The notes beneath the pieces are model-generated. The model was given only the letters and a program-made list of their open reading frames with translations, had not been told where the DNA came from and searched no databases. Positions 44,195 through 53,304 of a stretch of DNA of 64,000 bases are shown one piece after another; position 1 is the first letter of the stretch, and every line of letters begins with the position of its first letter. Source of the stretch: Cronobacter condimenti 1330 (lineage in GTDB: Bacteria > Pseudomonadota > Gammaproteobacteria > Enterobacterales > Enterobacteriaceae); the NCBI RefSeq assembly GCF_001277255.1, contig NZ_CP012264.1:2790001-2854000 (forward strand), written 5' to 3'. The translations under genes and the position numbers were made by a program.

Positions 44195-45220
44195 TTATAA
44201 ACTAGTGATCGGGGCCACACTTTGCCGCGCTGCCACCGAATGACGACGCACCAGAGTCGGCATGAAACAGTGAGTGGCGGCCGGATCCAGCCCCCCTGCG
44301 GCGCCCTGTAACGCAAGCTCGGTTGCGAGCCGCGCCATCGAGACGACCGGATAACGCACGGTAGTGAGTTGCGGGTCGGTATAACGCGCAATCGGAATAT
44401 CATCGAAACCAATAACTGACAGATGTTGCGGCACCAGGATACCGTTATCTTTCAGAGCCGTCAGCGCGCCCGCCGCCATGCTGTCGTTATAAGCAAACAC
44501 GGCGGTAAGCTGAAGATTACGGCCCAGCAGTTCAACCATCGCCGCCTCGCCGCCCTGCATATCGGGACTGCCAGTGCCTACCCAGCTTTCTGGCGGCTGA
44601 ATGCCCTCTTCGGCCAGCGCTCGCAGCCACCCTTCGCGGCGTTTGTCGTTATCGTCAATATGATGGCTGGAAGCGAGATAACCGATGCGCTGATGCCCGC
44701 TGCTTTGCAGCATACGCGTCGCCATCATCGCGCCAGTGACGTTATCAAGCCCCACGCAGCGATGCGCGTAGCCGGGTACAATGCGGTTAATCAGCACCAT
44801 TCCGGGAACTTGCTCAAGGAAGGTCGCCAGCTCGTCATCGCTGAGGGATTTAGCATGCACGATAAGCGCGCTGCAACGCTGGCGGATCAACACTTCGATG
44901 GCATGACGCTCTTTTTCGGCCTCGTGATAACTGTTGCCGATAAGCACATATTTGCCGTGCTGCTGCGCCACCACGTCAACGGCTTTTACCAGCGCGCCGA
45001 AGAAAGGATCGGAGACGTCCATCACCACTACACCGATGGTATCGCTGACCTGCGTCGCCAGCGCCTGCGCATTGGCGTTCGGGCGATAGCCAAGCTGTGT
45101 GACCGCCTGCATCACCGTTTCACGCGTGTCGGGGCTGACCTGCGCGCTGTTGTTGAGCACCCGGGAGACCGTCGCGACAGAAACCCCTGCCAGACGGGCG
45201 ACGTCACGAATGGTGATCAT
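44195..45220 (-). CDS. galS: Galactose isorepressor GalS
   Basis: LacI-family regulator, 341 residues, repressing mglBAC and its own gene and released by D-galactose or D-fucose. Helix-turn-helix ITIRDVARLAGVSVATVSRVLN at the N-terminus, hinge region ANAQALATQVS, and periplasmic-binding-protein-like effector domain. ATG at 45220 chosen over the GTG three codons upstream, matching the E. coli start. Confidence 0.95.
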   Translation of the reverse strand: MITIRDVARLAGVSVATVSRVLNNSAQVSPDTRETVMQAVTQLGYRPNANAQALATQVSDTIGVVVMDVSDPFFGALVKAVDVVAQQHGKYVLIGNSYHEAEKERHAIEVLIRQRCSALIVHAKSLSDDELATFLEQVPGMVLINRIVPGYAHRCVGLDNVTGAMMATRMLQSSGHQRIGYLASSHHIDDNDKRREGWLRALAEEGIQPPESWVGTGSPDMQGGEAAMVELLGRNLQLTAVFAYNDSMAAGALTALKDNGILVPQHLSVIGFDDIPIARYTDPQLTTVRYPVVSMARLATELALQGAAGGLDPAATHCFMPTLVRRHSVAARQSVAPITSL

Positions 45221-45276
45221 GATGACCACCCTGAAGAGCTGAAATACGTCTCACAGAAACCCCCTGCGTTAAGTCA

Positions 45277-45345
45277 GGGTGCTATTCTGGCAGTGTGCTG
45301 ATACGCGCTGCGTGAAGCGCATCACAGCGCTGGAAACGGTTACAT
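45277..45345 (-). promoter_or_regulatory. galS promoter: CRP site and Gal operator
   Basis: -10 CAGAAT at 45284-45289 (minus), inferred start near 45277. CRP site CGTGA-N6-TCACA at 45311-45326 at -41.5; Gal operator CTGGAAACGGTTACAT at 45330-45345 at about -60. The spacing is the same as at mglB. A further CRP-like TGTGA-N6-TCGTT lies at about 45363-45378, overlapping the yeiB end. Confidence 0.8.
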
Positions 45346-45375
45346 ACGATTTGTTAACGATTGTGATCCAGATCG

Positions 45376-46533
45376 TTATCTGGATGATGCGGATTGCGGT
45401 GCGCCTGCGGCAAGGCGCGTCAGGCGGCGCCAGACCCACTCCAGCGGCCCCTGACGAAAGTAACGCAGCCAGAGCACAGAGAAGGCGAGATTGACGGCCC
45501 ACACGGCCGGCACAAACGCCAGCAGCGCGAACCGGTCAAAACGCATAAACAAGCCAAAATGGTTAAAAAGCGTGGTGCAAATCAGGCTTTGCAGCAGATA
45601 GTTGGTCAGCGCCATACGACCTACGCAGGCAACTGCCGTCATCAGTTTCAGGCGCGCCAGGTGCGGCCAGTAGCCAAATACCAGGGCGGTATAACCGAGC
45701 GCCTGCAGCGGCGCGCCGAGTTCGCGCGGTGCCTGCAGTATAAACGCGCACCAGCGGTAGTCCCAGCCGAGCCGCCACTGAAGGAAGATCGCCGGCAGGT
45801 TAATCGTCATGCCCAGCGCTACCAGACCAAAACCGGTGCGCCGGTAGTGCCGCTCGCTAAATTCGCCGCGCAGCCAGCCGCTGCGCATCAACGCTGCACC
45901 GATGAGCATCAGGCCCGCCAGTTGCCAGCCATACTGTGCGCCCAGCGCCAGCAGCAAAGAAGAAAGCAAGTCGAAACGGTTGCGGACAGCTTCCATTCCC
46001 CCTTCGAGATGCCAAAATTTCTCATAGAAGAGATCGGCCGCCTGCGGTGTCCACGAGCGGTTCATGCTGTCACCGGACATCATGCCGAGCAGCAGCAATA
46101 CTGCTATTCCGATGAGATAGAGCACCACGCCGGTTTTAAACATCGACTTCACGCTCTGGGCATCGCGCACCATGCGCCAGCCAACCAGCCCGACCAGGCC
46201 GTACGCCAGCAAAATGTCGCCGTCCCAGATGAAAACCGCATGAAGGAAACCGAGCAGCACCAGAAGCGTCAGACGCGCCTGTATCCAGCGTTTGCCGCGC
46301 GCCAGCAACATATGCAGCCCCGCGCCAAAGAGCATGGCAAACAGTGAGAGGAATTTAACCTGTGCAAAGAGATCGAGCAGCGCCCATGTCCAGGCATCGC
46401 GTGAGGTGATATCGCCATACCAGGCGGGGTTCAGATAGGCCGCCTTCGGAAGGCCGAAGGCGGTAATGTTCAGCAACAGGATGCCGAGAATCGCCATGCC
46501 GCGTACCGCGTCAAGGGGGATATTTCTCGTCAT
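45376..46533 (-). CDS. yeiB: DUF418 membrane protein YeiB
   Basis: 385 residues, about ten helices. N-terminal DAVRGMAILGILLLNITAF and the C-terminal DUF418 block GRMALTNYLLQSLICTTLF and GPLEWVWRRLT. Function unknown; it follows folE by 9 bp and is probably co-transcribed, as in E. coli. Confidence 0.93.
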   Translation of the reverse strand: MTRNIPLDAVRGMAILGILLLNITAFGLPKAAYLNPAWYGDITSRDAWTWALLDLFAQVKFLSLFAMLFGAGLHMLLARGKRWIQARLTLLVLLGFLHAVFIWDGDILLAYGLVGLVGWRMVRDAQSVKSMFKTGVVLYLIGIAVLLLLGMMSGDSMNRSWTPQAADLFYEKFWHLEGGMEAVRNRFDLLSSLLLALGAQYGWQLAGLMLIGAALMRSGWLRGEFSERHYRRTGFGLVALGMTINLPAIFLQWRLGWDYRWCAFILQAPRELGAPLQALGYTALVFGYWPHLARLKLMTAVACVGRMALTNYLLQSLICTTLFNHFGLFMRFDRFALLAFVPAVWAVNLAFSVLWLRYFRQGPLEWVWRRLTRLAAGAPQSASSR

Positions 46534-46542
46534 CCTTAAGCC

Positions 46543-47214
46543 TTAGCCGTTATGGTGGCGCACAGCGCGCAGAAACTCCTGGCGCGTGTTCTGGCTGGAC
46601 TTAAACAGCCCGCCGAGAGAAGTCGTCGTGGTCGCGCTGGTCGCGTCACGAATGCCGCGCGCTTTCACGCAGTAGTGTACCGCGTCAATCGAAACCGCCA
46701 CATTATTGGTGCCGAGCAGCGTTTGCAGCGCCACCAGCACCTGCTGGGTCAGGCGTTCCTGCACCTGAGGACGCTGGGCGAAGAACTGCACGATACGGTT
46801 GATTTTAGAAAGCCCGATCACCGCATCTTTCGGGATATACGCCACGGTCGCCTTACCGTCGATCGTCACGAAATGGTGTTCGCAGGTGCTGGTCAGCGTG
46901 ATATCGCGCACGGTGACCATCTCATCCACTTTCATTTTATTTTCAATGACGGTTATTTTCGGGAAATTGGCGTAATCAAGGCCGGAGAAAATCTCATCCA
47001 CATACATTTTGGCAATGCGATGTGGCGTTTCCATCAGGCTGTCATCGCTCAGATCAAGGTTAAGCAACTGCATGATTTCGGTCATATGGCCGGCGATCAG
47101 GCGCTTGCGGGTTTCGTTATCCAGTTCGTTGACCGGCGGACGCAGCGGCGTCTCAAGACCACGCGCAAGCAGCGCCTCATGGACCAGGGCCGCTTCTTTA
47201 CTGAGTGATGGCAT
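46543..47214 (-). CDS. folE: GTP cyclohydrolase I
   Basis: Zinc enzyme, 223 residues, making 7,8-dihydroneopterin triphosphate from GTP, the first step of folate synthesis. Zinc ligands Cys111, His114 (TSTCEHHF) and Cys182 (AVHYCVKARGI). Decameric in E. coli. GGAG lies 5' of the ATG. The gap 47215-47339 holds its promoter. Confidence 0.97.
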   Translation of the reverse strand: MPSLSKEAALVHEALLARGLETPLRPPVNELDNETRKRLIAGHMTEIMQLLNLDLSDDSLMETPHRIAKMYVDEIFSGLDYANFPKITVIENKMKVDEMVTVRDITLTSTCEHHFVTIDGKATVAYIPKDAVIGLSKINRIVQFFAQRPQVQERLTQQVLVALQTLLGTNNVAVSIDAVHYCVKARGIRDATSATTTTSLGGLFKSSQNTRQEFLRAVRHHNG

Positions 47215-47339
47215 TGTTATTTTCTCCTGCAGGTGTAACCAGACTCTGCCCGGCCGGGGCTGAGCGTGCGCTCATTGTGCGTGAGCCATCGCACATAATC
47301 CAGTGGCCGGGATGAAATTGTTGAAATCGCCGCAGCCTT

Positions 47340-48464
47340 TCATCTGCGTCGCCAGACCAGCGCGCCGCCGATAAACAGCGCGATGCCCGCAAGCCACAGC
47401 GCCGGTTCCAGCCTCCCGGTAAAATGGCTGGAAAGTGCGGATGTCACGGGGCCGACCAGTTGCCCCACCGCATATCCGGTCGTGAGCAGCCCCGCCAGAT
47501 AACGCGTATGCGCCGGGGCAAGTTCACGTCCGCATTGCAGCGAAAGCTGAACCGCGCACAGAAATCCGCCGCCCACCAGCAGCGAACCGACGATAAGCCC
47601 ATTCAGGCCGGGCACCAGGGCTGCTGCCAGCACACCCAACCCCTGAAGCCAGAGCACAATAGCGAGGCGCTGCGACGCCGTGCCGCGTGTGCGCCAGACA
47701 ATGCTGAGCGCAATCCCCGCCACGGAGGCAGCGCCGAACACCGGCCACACGAACTGCGCGAAGAGACTACCGGGAAAGCGCGCCGCTGCCATTTGCGATA
47801 AAAACGTGGCGGGCAAAATATAGCCGTAACCTGCAAGGCTGTAGCTCCAGACCAGCTTTTTTAAGGCAGGCGTCAGCACCAGCGGCGCCGGCAGCGTATC
47901 GGCGCGATGCAGTTGCCCCTTGCGCGGAAGAAAACGGACGACAAGTGCAATCAGTGCAAAGGCCAGCGTGCCGTAAATGACCCAGCCTTGCGCCGCGCTT
48001 AAGGCCGCGCCCTGGATCCAGACCGCCAGCAGACCGCTTATCGTAATGCCGACGCCTGGCCCGGCGAATACCGCCGCGCTTAAGCCCGGCCTGCCGTGAT
48101 GGGCCAGTTGTTCGTTAGTCCAGCCTGCCGCCATCACCAGCGCCCAGCCGCTCATGCAGCCAATAACGAAGCGCACGATGCCGTGTGACCACGGGCCATC
48201 CGCCAGTGCTGAAATAAGCGTCAGCAAGACCGCGCCCCACACGCCCATATGCAGCCGATATTCCACATGATGCCGGGCGCGCATCGCATCCCATGCGCCA
48301 AGCAGATAGCCGAGGTAGTTAGCGGCAGCCACCAGCCCGGCGCTGGTGAGCGTCAACTGGCCTTCGTCTACCATCAATGGCACCTGCGGCGTAAACGCAA
48401 ACCGCCCGATCCCCATCGCCACCACCAGTGCCAGAAAGCCGGTTAATGCAATACGCAGCGCCAC
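47340..48464 (-). CDS. MFS carrier of YbfB/YjiJ type
   Basis: 374 residues from the chosen GTG, about twelve helices. N-terminal GFLALVVAMGIGRFAFTPQVPLM and later AANYLGYLLGAW and GYGYILPATFLS are typical of the MFS_4 (YbfB/YjiJ) family. Substrate unknown. The start is uncertain: GTG 48464 begins at the conserved helix but its ribosome site is very close; a longer frame runs into yeiG on the other strand. Not in the K-12 folE-yeiG gap, so an accessory gene. Confidence 0.82.
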   Translation of the reverse strand: MALRIALTGFLALVVAMGIGRFAFTPQVPLMVDEGQLTLTSAGLVAAANYLGYLLGAWDAMRARHHVEYRLHMGVWGAVLLTLISALADGPWSHGIVRFVIGCMSGWALVMAAGWTNEQLAHHGRPGLSAAVFAGPGVGITISGLLAVWIQGAALSAAQGWVIYGTLAFALIALVVRFLPRKGQLHRADTLPAPLVLTPALKKLVWSYSLAGYGYILPATFLSQMAAARFPGSLFAQFVWPVFGAASVAGIALSIVWRTRGTASQRLAIVLWLQGLGVLAAALVPGLNGLIVGSLLVGGGFLCAVQLSLQCGRELAPAHTRYLAGLLTTGYAVGQLVGPVTSALSSHFTGRLEPALWLAGIALFIGGALVWRRR

Positions 48465-48587
48465 AGCCTCACCATTTGTTAAAATAAAGTTATCAATATG
48501 ATGCGCTAAGACCCCGCCCCGGTGAAGTGAAACTTGCTCACCTGACGTGTAGACTGCACTATCCGGGTTTGAACAACAGGAGCCACT

Positions 48588-49418
48588 ATGGAATTGCTCG
48601 AAGAACACCGCTGTTTTGGCGGCTTACAACAACGCTGGCGTCACGACTCCCGCGTGCTTAACTGCCCGATGACCTTCAGCATCTTTTTGCCGCCCGACGC
48701 GCAAACACCGCCGCCGGTCGTGTGGTGGCTGTCAGGGCTGACCTGCAATGATGAAAACTTCACCACCAAAGCGGGCGCGCAGCGCGTCGCCGCAGAACTT
48801 GGCCTGGCCCTCGTGATGCCAGATACCAGCCCGCGCGGCGATGATGTGGCGGATGACGCCGGTTACGACCTCGGCAAAGGCGCCGGGTTTTACCTGAACG
48901 CCACAGAAGCCCCGTGGGCGGCGCATTATCGGATGTTTGATTATCTGAGTAATGAGCTGCCGCAGGTGCTGGCGGAGAACTTTACGCTTGCACCCAGGGC
49001 CTCCATCAGCGGCCATTCGATGGGCGGACACGGCGCGCTTATCATGGCGCTGAAAAATCCGGGGCGTTTTTGCTCGGTATCGGCGTTTGCGCCCATCGTG
49101 AACCCGGCGCAGGTGCCATGGGGTAAAAAAGCGTTTACCGCCTATCTTGGCGAAGACGAGCAGCGCTGGCAGGCGTGGGATAGCTGCGCGCTGATGGCGC
49201 AGGCCGCGCCGCAAGACGCTATCCCGACGCTTATCGATCAGGGCGACAGCGATCCGTTCTTCGGTGAGCAATTACAGCCGGAGCGTTTTGACGAGACCGC
49301 GCGTGAGGCAAGCTGGCCGTTAACTCTGCGTATGCAACCGGGTTACGACCACAGTTATTATTTCATCGCCTCGTTTATTGAAGAGCACTTACGCTTCCAC
49401 GCGCAGCATCTGCGCTAA
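48588..49418 (+). CDS. yeiG: S-formylglutathione hydrolase YeiG
   Basis: Esterase of 276 residues that hydrolyses S-formylglutathione in formaldehyde detoxification. Alpha/beta-hydrolase with nucleophile Ser144 in SGHSMGGHGA, oxyanion block WLSGLTCNDENF, Asp in LIDQGDSDPF and His in PGYDHSYYFI. GGAG precedes the ATG. Confidence 0.95.
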   Translation: MELLEEHRCFGGLQQRWRHDSRVLNCPMTFSIFLPPDAQTPPPVVWWLSGLTCNDENFTTKAGAQRVAAELGLALVMPDTSPRGDDVADDAGYDLGKGAGFYLNATEAPWAAHYRMFDYLSNELPQVLAENFTLAPRASISGHSMGGHGALIMALKNPGRFCSVSAFAPIVNPAQVPWGKKAFTAYLGEDEQRWQAWDSCALMAQAAPQDAIPTLIDQGDSDPFFGEQLQPERFDETAREASWPLTLRMQPGYDHSYYFIASFIEEHLRFHAQHLR

Positions 49419-49511
49419 CGGGTGGGCGGCTTTAAAGGCCTAAGACGTAAAAACGTGGTGGGTGGCGCTACGTTTACCCAGCATAAAATCAGCCACACCC
49501 CATCGTAATAA

Positions 49512-49535
49512 AAAAGGGCGCTTATGCGCCCTTTT
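49512..49535. terminator. Bidirectional terminator between yeiG and lysP
   Basis: AAAAGGGCGC-ttat-GCGCCCTTTT perfect stem. Confidence 0.9.
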
Positions 49536-49538
49536 CTT

Positions 49539-51008
49539 TTATTTCTTCAGATTATCCGGGAATTCCATGTCGCGGTAACGCACGAATCGGGTGCCTTTGG
49601 CAAACTTATACCCCAACCAAATCACCAGGAACAACGGAATGCCGATGTAAGTCGCCGCCACGGCCACCCAGTCGATAGTATCCGCAAGAAACGCCTGATA
49701 ATTCTGGCCGAGGGTAATGATAAGGCACAGGATGAAGGCGAAAATCGGGCCCAGCGGGAAAAAGCCGGAGCGATACGGCAGATTATTAATATCGTGCCCC
49801 TGCATCACATAACCACGACGGAACCGGTAATGGCTGATGGCAATGCCAAGCCACGCGATAAACCCTGTCATCCCGGAGGTATTCAACAGCCACAGATAGA
49901 CCGTCTGGTTGCCAAACATCGAGGTCAGGAAGCAAAGCCCGGCGATAATCGTGGTGGCATAGAGCGCATTGCGCGGCACGCCGCCTTTTGAGAGTTTCGA
50001 GAAAATACGCGGCGCTTTGCCATCGCAAGCGAGCGTATAAAGCATACGGGTGGAGGCGTACATTCCGGAGTTACCGGCTGACAGTACCGCCGTCAGGATC
50101 ACTGCGTTCATGATGGCCGCCGCACCCAGCAGACCGGCATGCTCAAACACCAGGGTGAACGGGCTGACGCTAATATCTTTTACATCATTACGCAGCAGGC
50201 TCGGATCGGTGTAGGGAATAATCAGGCTGATAATCAGGATAGCGAACACATAGAACAGCAGGATACGCCAGAACACCTGACGCACCGCGCGCGGAATGTT
50301 TTTCTCCGGATCTTCTGATTCGCCTGCCGCGATGCCGATAAGCTCCGTTCCCTGGAAGGAGAAACCGACAATCATCGCCACACCTATCATCGCCGAGAAT
50401 CCACCGGCAAATGGCGCATCACCGATGCCCCAGTTACTCCAGCCCGCCGGCTCAGACCCTTTGAAAATACCGACAATCATCGCGATGCCGACCAGGATAA
50501 AGATAATCACGGTGGCGACTTTGATTAACGAGAACCAGTATTCCGCTTCACCAAAGCCTTTCACGGAAATGACGTTCAGCAGGAACATAATACCAAGGAA
50601 CAGCGCGCTCCAGATCCAGCCTGGCGTGTCCGGGAACCAGTAGCTCATCACCAGTTGCGAGGCCACAAGATCCACCGCGATGGTCACTGCCCAGTTGTAC
50701 CAGTAGTTCCAGCCAAGCGCGAAGCCAAAGCCTTCTTCTACATATTTCTGGCCATAGGTGGAAAACGAGCCGGACACCGGCATATAGGCTGCCAGCTCGC
50801 CGAGGCTCGTCATCAGGAAATAGACCATCAGGCCGATGAGAATATAGGAAAACAGCGCGCCGCCAGGGCCCGCCTGAGAAATGGTCGCGCCGGAGGCGAC
50901 GAAAAGTCCTGTGCCGATGGAGCCGCCAATGGCGATCATGGTCAGGTGGCGCGCCTTAAGTTCGCGACGCAGCCCAGGCGCTTGTGTGGTTTTAGATTCG
51001 GAAACCAT
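49539..51008 (-). CDS. lysP: Lysine-specific permease LysP
   Basis: APC-family proton/lysine symporter, 489 residues, twelve helices, and co-sensor for CadC in E. coli. Conserved start LKARHLTMIAIGGSIGTGLFVASGATI and amino-acid-site regions SFQGTELIGIAAGESEDPEK. ATG at 51008 chosen to match E. coli; the frame is open 20 codons further. Confidence 0.95.
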   Translation of the reverse strand: MVSESKTTQAPGLRRELKARHLTMIAIGGSIGTGLFVASGATISQAGPGGALFSYILIGLMVYFLMTSLGELAAYMPVSGSFSTYGQKYVEEGFGFALGWNYWYNWAVTIAVDLVASQLVMSYWFPDTPGWIWSALFLGIMFLLNVISVKGFGEAEYWFSLIKVATVIIFILVGIAMIVGIFKGSEPAGWSNWGIGDAPFAGGFSAMIGVAMIVGFSFQGTELIGIAAGESEDPEKNIPRAVRQVFWRILLFYVFAILIISLIIPYTDPSLLRNDVKDISVSPFTLVFEHAGLLGAAAIMNAVILTAVLSAGNSGMYASTRMLYTLACDGKAPRIFSKLSKGGVPRNALYATTIIAGLCFLTSMFGNQTVYLWLLNTSGMTGFIAWLGIAISHYRFRRGYVMQGHDINNLPYRSGFFPLGPIFAFILCLIITLGQNYQAFLADTIDWVAVAATYIGIPLFLVIWLGYKFAKGTRFVRYRDMEFPDNLKK

Positions 51009-51194
51009 ATAAAAATAATGCCCATCCATCAAAAGAGGCGCGATTGTAGCAGAGTTACCGCAGACCACCTGGTGGAAAAACGCGGTTATAAGAGAGCTTC
51101 ATGATCGCCGGAGGATTATAAGTAAAGCAGCGAATCGGGGCGGCGGCGGAAAAAAAACTGATGATAAGCGCGCCGTGTGACGCGCGCCGCGGAA

Positions 51195-52061
51195 TCAAAG
51201 TTCGCAATAACGCAGAAAGCGCGCCAGCGCACTGGAGAGGTGTTTCTGACGGTGATGGATGCGATAAAGCGTGCGCACCAGCGGCGGCAGAGGCACTTTC
51301 ACCTCGACAAGCGATCCGGTTTCGAGCTGTTCGGCGATGACGCGGCGCGACAAACAGCTGATACCAAGCCCGTGGCGCACTGCATGTTTGATTGCCTCAG
51401 AATTGCCAAGCTCCATGCTCAGACGAAACTGCGGCAGATGAGAGAGCAGCAGATAATCGACGATTTCCCGCGTGCCGGAGCCTTTTTCACGCAGGATCCA
51501 CGGCGTGGCGGCGAGGCGCTCAAGCGTGACCTCCCCTTCCAGCAGCGGGCTTGCGGGCGAGGCGAACACGACCAGTTCATCCTCAAGCCAGGGCTGCGCC
51601 ACGATTTCCGCCATATGACACGGCCCTTCAATCAGCCCAATATCAACGCGAAAATCGCACACCGCCTGCACCACGTCCTGACTATTGCCGACGCTCATTT
51701 CCAGCGGCAGATCGGGAAAATCGCGGCGATAACGCGCAATGATTTCCGGAAGAATGTAGTTGCCGATAGTACTGCTGGCATAAACGCGGATAGCGCCGTT
51801 GTCGTTGCGAAAGAGCCGTTCGATTTCGCCTGCCTGCTCCAGCAGCGCCACGGTACGCGGGTAAAGAAGCCGCCCGTGTTCATTGACGACCAAGCGCTTG
51901 CCGACGCGATCAAAGAGCTGTACGCCGAGCTGGCCTTCCAGATCGGTGAGCGCCGCACTGACGGCCGATTGCGACAGCGACAGCATCTGTGATGCCTGGG
52001 TTGTCGACCCACTTTTGAGCACTTCGGCGAAAACTTCCAGCTGGCGTAGAGTGATGTGCAT
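51195..52061 (-). CDS. yeiE: LysR-family regulator YeiE
   Basis: 288 residues. Helix-turn-helix ITLRQLEVFAEVLKSGSTTQASQMLSLSQSAVSAAL, close to the CysB/CbbR-like branch; effector domain from about 90, with ASSTIGNYILPEII. From memory, YeiE has been linked to sulfite response and motility in Cronobacter and to iron in E. coli. Divergent from yeiH, its likely target. Confidence 0.92.
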   Translation of the reverse strand: MHITLRQLEVFAEVLKSGSTTQASQMLSLSQSAVSAALTDLEGQLGVQLFDRVGKRLVVNEHGRLLYPRTVALLEQAGEIERLFRNDNGAIRVYASSTIGNYILPEIIARYRRDFPDLPLEMSVGNSQDVVQAVCDFRVDIGLIEGPCHMAEIVAQPWLEDELVVFASPASPLLEGEVTLERLAATPWILREKGSGTREIVDYLLLSHLPQFRLSMELGNSEAIKHAVRHGLGISCLSRRVIAEQLETGSLVEVKVPLPPLVRTLYRIHHRQKHLSSALARFLRYCEL

Positions 52062-52102
52062 GATGACCTCGAACGAACGCGACGGCGCTTACCACTTATT
52101 AA

Positions 52103-52124
52103 GATTAATTATAAATATATAATC
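52103..52124. promoter_or_regulatory. Candidate YeiE operator
   Basis: GATTA at 52103-52107 and TAATC at 52120-52124 form an inverted repeat in a very AT-rich 40 bp within the yeiE-yeiH gap, placed as expected for a LysR regulator controlling a divergent gene. Confidence 0.45.
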
Positions 52125-52178
52125 AATTTTATTTTTATACCAGAGGGGCATAAGCTTATTCCATAACAGGAGGACGCT

Positions 52179-53228
52179 ATGACCACACTGACATTTCCTG
52201 CCCGACATCATGGGCTTACGCATTTCCTGCCGGGGCTGGCGCTGACGGGCGTATTGACCGCCGTCGCGCTCTGGACAGGCACGATCCCGGCCGTAGGGAA
52301 CGCTGGCTTCAGCGCGCTGACTATCGCTATTCTCGGCGGGATGATCCTCGGTAATACGCTCTATCCCAAAATACATACCCACTGCGACGGCGGCGTGCTG
52401 TTCGCAAAACAACATCTTTTGCGACTGGGCATTATCCTTTACGGGTTTCGCCTGACGTTCTGGCAAATCGCCGATGTGGGCGCAAGCGGCGTGCTGGTCG
52501 ATGTGCTGACGCTCGCCAGTACCTTTACGCTCGCCTGCTGGCTTGGACAAAAGGTGTTTAAGCTTGATCGCGAAACCAGCTGGTTGATTGGCGCAGGCAG
52601 CAGCATCTGCGGCGCGGCGGCGGTGCTTGCCACCGAGCCCGTAGTGAAAGCGCAGGCGAGCAAAGTGACCGTGGCAGTGGCAACGGTAGTGATTTTCGGC
52701 ACGCTGGCGATTTTTGTTTATCCGCTACTGTGGCCATGGCTGGCACCGTGGTTTAACGAACAAACGTTTGGTGTGTATATCGGCTCGACGGTGCATGAGG
52801 TCGCGCAGGTTGTCGCGGCAGGCCATGCAGTCAGCCCGGAGACAGAAAACGCGGCGGTGATTGCCAAAATGCTGCGCGTCATGATGCTGGCCCCGTTCCT
52901 GATGCTGCTGGCCGGTCGCGTGAAACAGCTTGCGCCGCGCAGCGGTGAAAAAGCCGGTAAAATTACTGTTCCCTGGTTTGCGCTGCTGTTTATTGTTGTG
53001 GCCGCGTTTAATTCGCTGCATCTGCTGCCGACTGGCGTGGTACAGGCGCTGGTCACGCTCGACACCATTCTGCTCGCCATGGCGATGGCCGCACTCGGGC
53101 TTACCACGCACGTCAGCGCGCTGAAAAACGCCGGCGTTCGTCCGCTGCTGATGGCGCTGGCGCTGTTTGTCTGGCTGATTGTAGGCGGCGGGGCGATTAA
53201 TCTCGCGGTAACGCATCTGCTGGCGTAA
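52179..53228 (+). CDS. yeiH: UPF0324 membrane protein YeiH, probable sulfite/sulfate exporter
   Basis: 349 residues, about ten helices. Family blocks GFSALTIAILGGMILGNTLYP, GSSICGAAAVLATEPVVKA and GSTVHEVAQVVAAG. The family is named putative sulfate exporter; pairing with YeiE supports an inorganic sulfur role. The ATG follows AGGAGG. Confidence 0.92.
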   Translation: MTTLTFPARHHGLTHFLPGLALTGVLTAVALWTGTIPAVGNAGFSALTIAILGGMILGNTLYPKIHTHCDGGVLFAKQHLLRLGIILYGFRLTFWQIADVGASGVLVDVLTLASTFTLACWLGQKVFKLDRETSWLIGAGSSICGAAAVLATEPVVKAQASKVTVAVATVVIFGTLAIFVYPLLWPWLAPWFNEQTFGVYIGSTVHEVAQVVAAGHAVSPETENAAVIAKMLRVMMLAPFLMLLAGRVKQLAPRSGEKAGKITVPWFALLFIVVAAFNSLHLLPTGVVQALVTLDTILLAMAMAALGLTTHVSALKNAGVRPLLMALALFVWLIVGGGAINLAVTHLLA

Positions 53229-53304
53229 CGCGACGCGCCTTTCCCTGCACTGTCCGCTATGATAAAACGTTCCCCCTTTTTTGCGGGTATGACAGGAGAA
53301 AACG

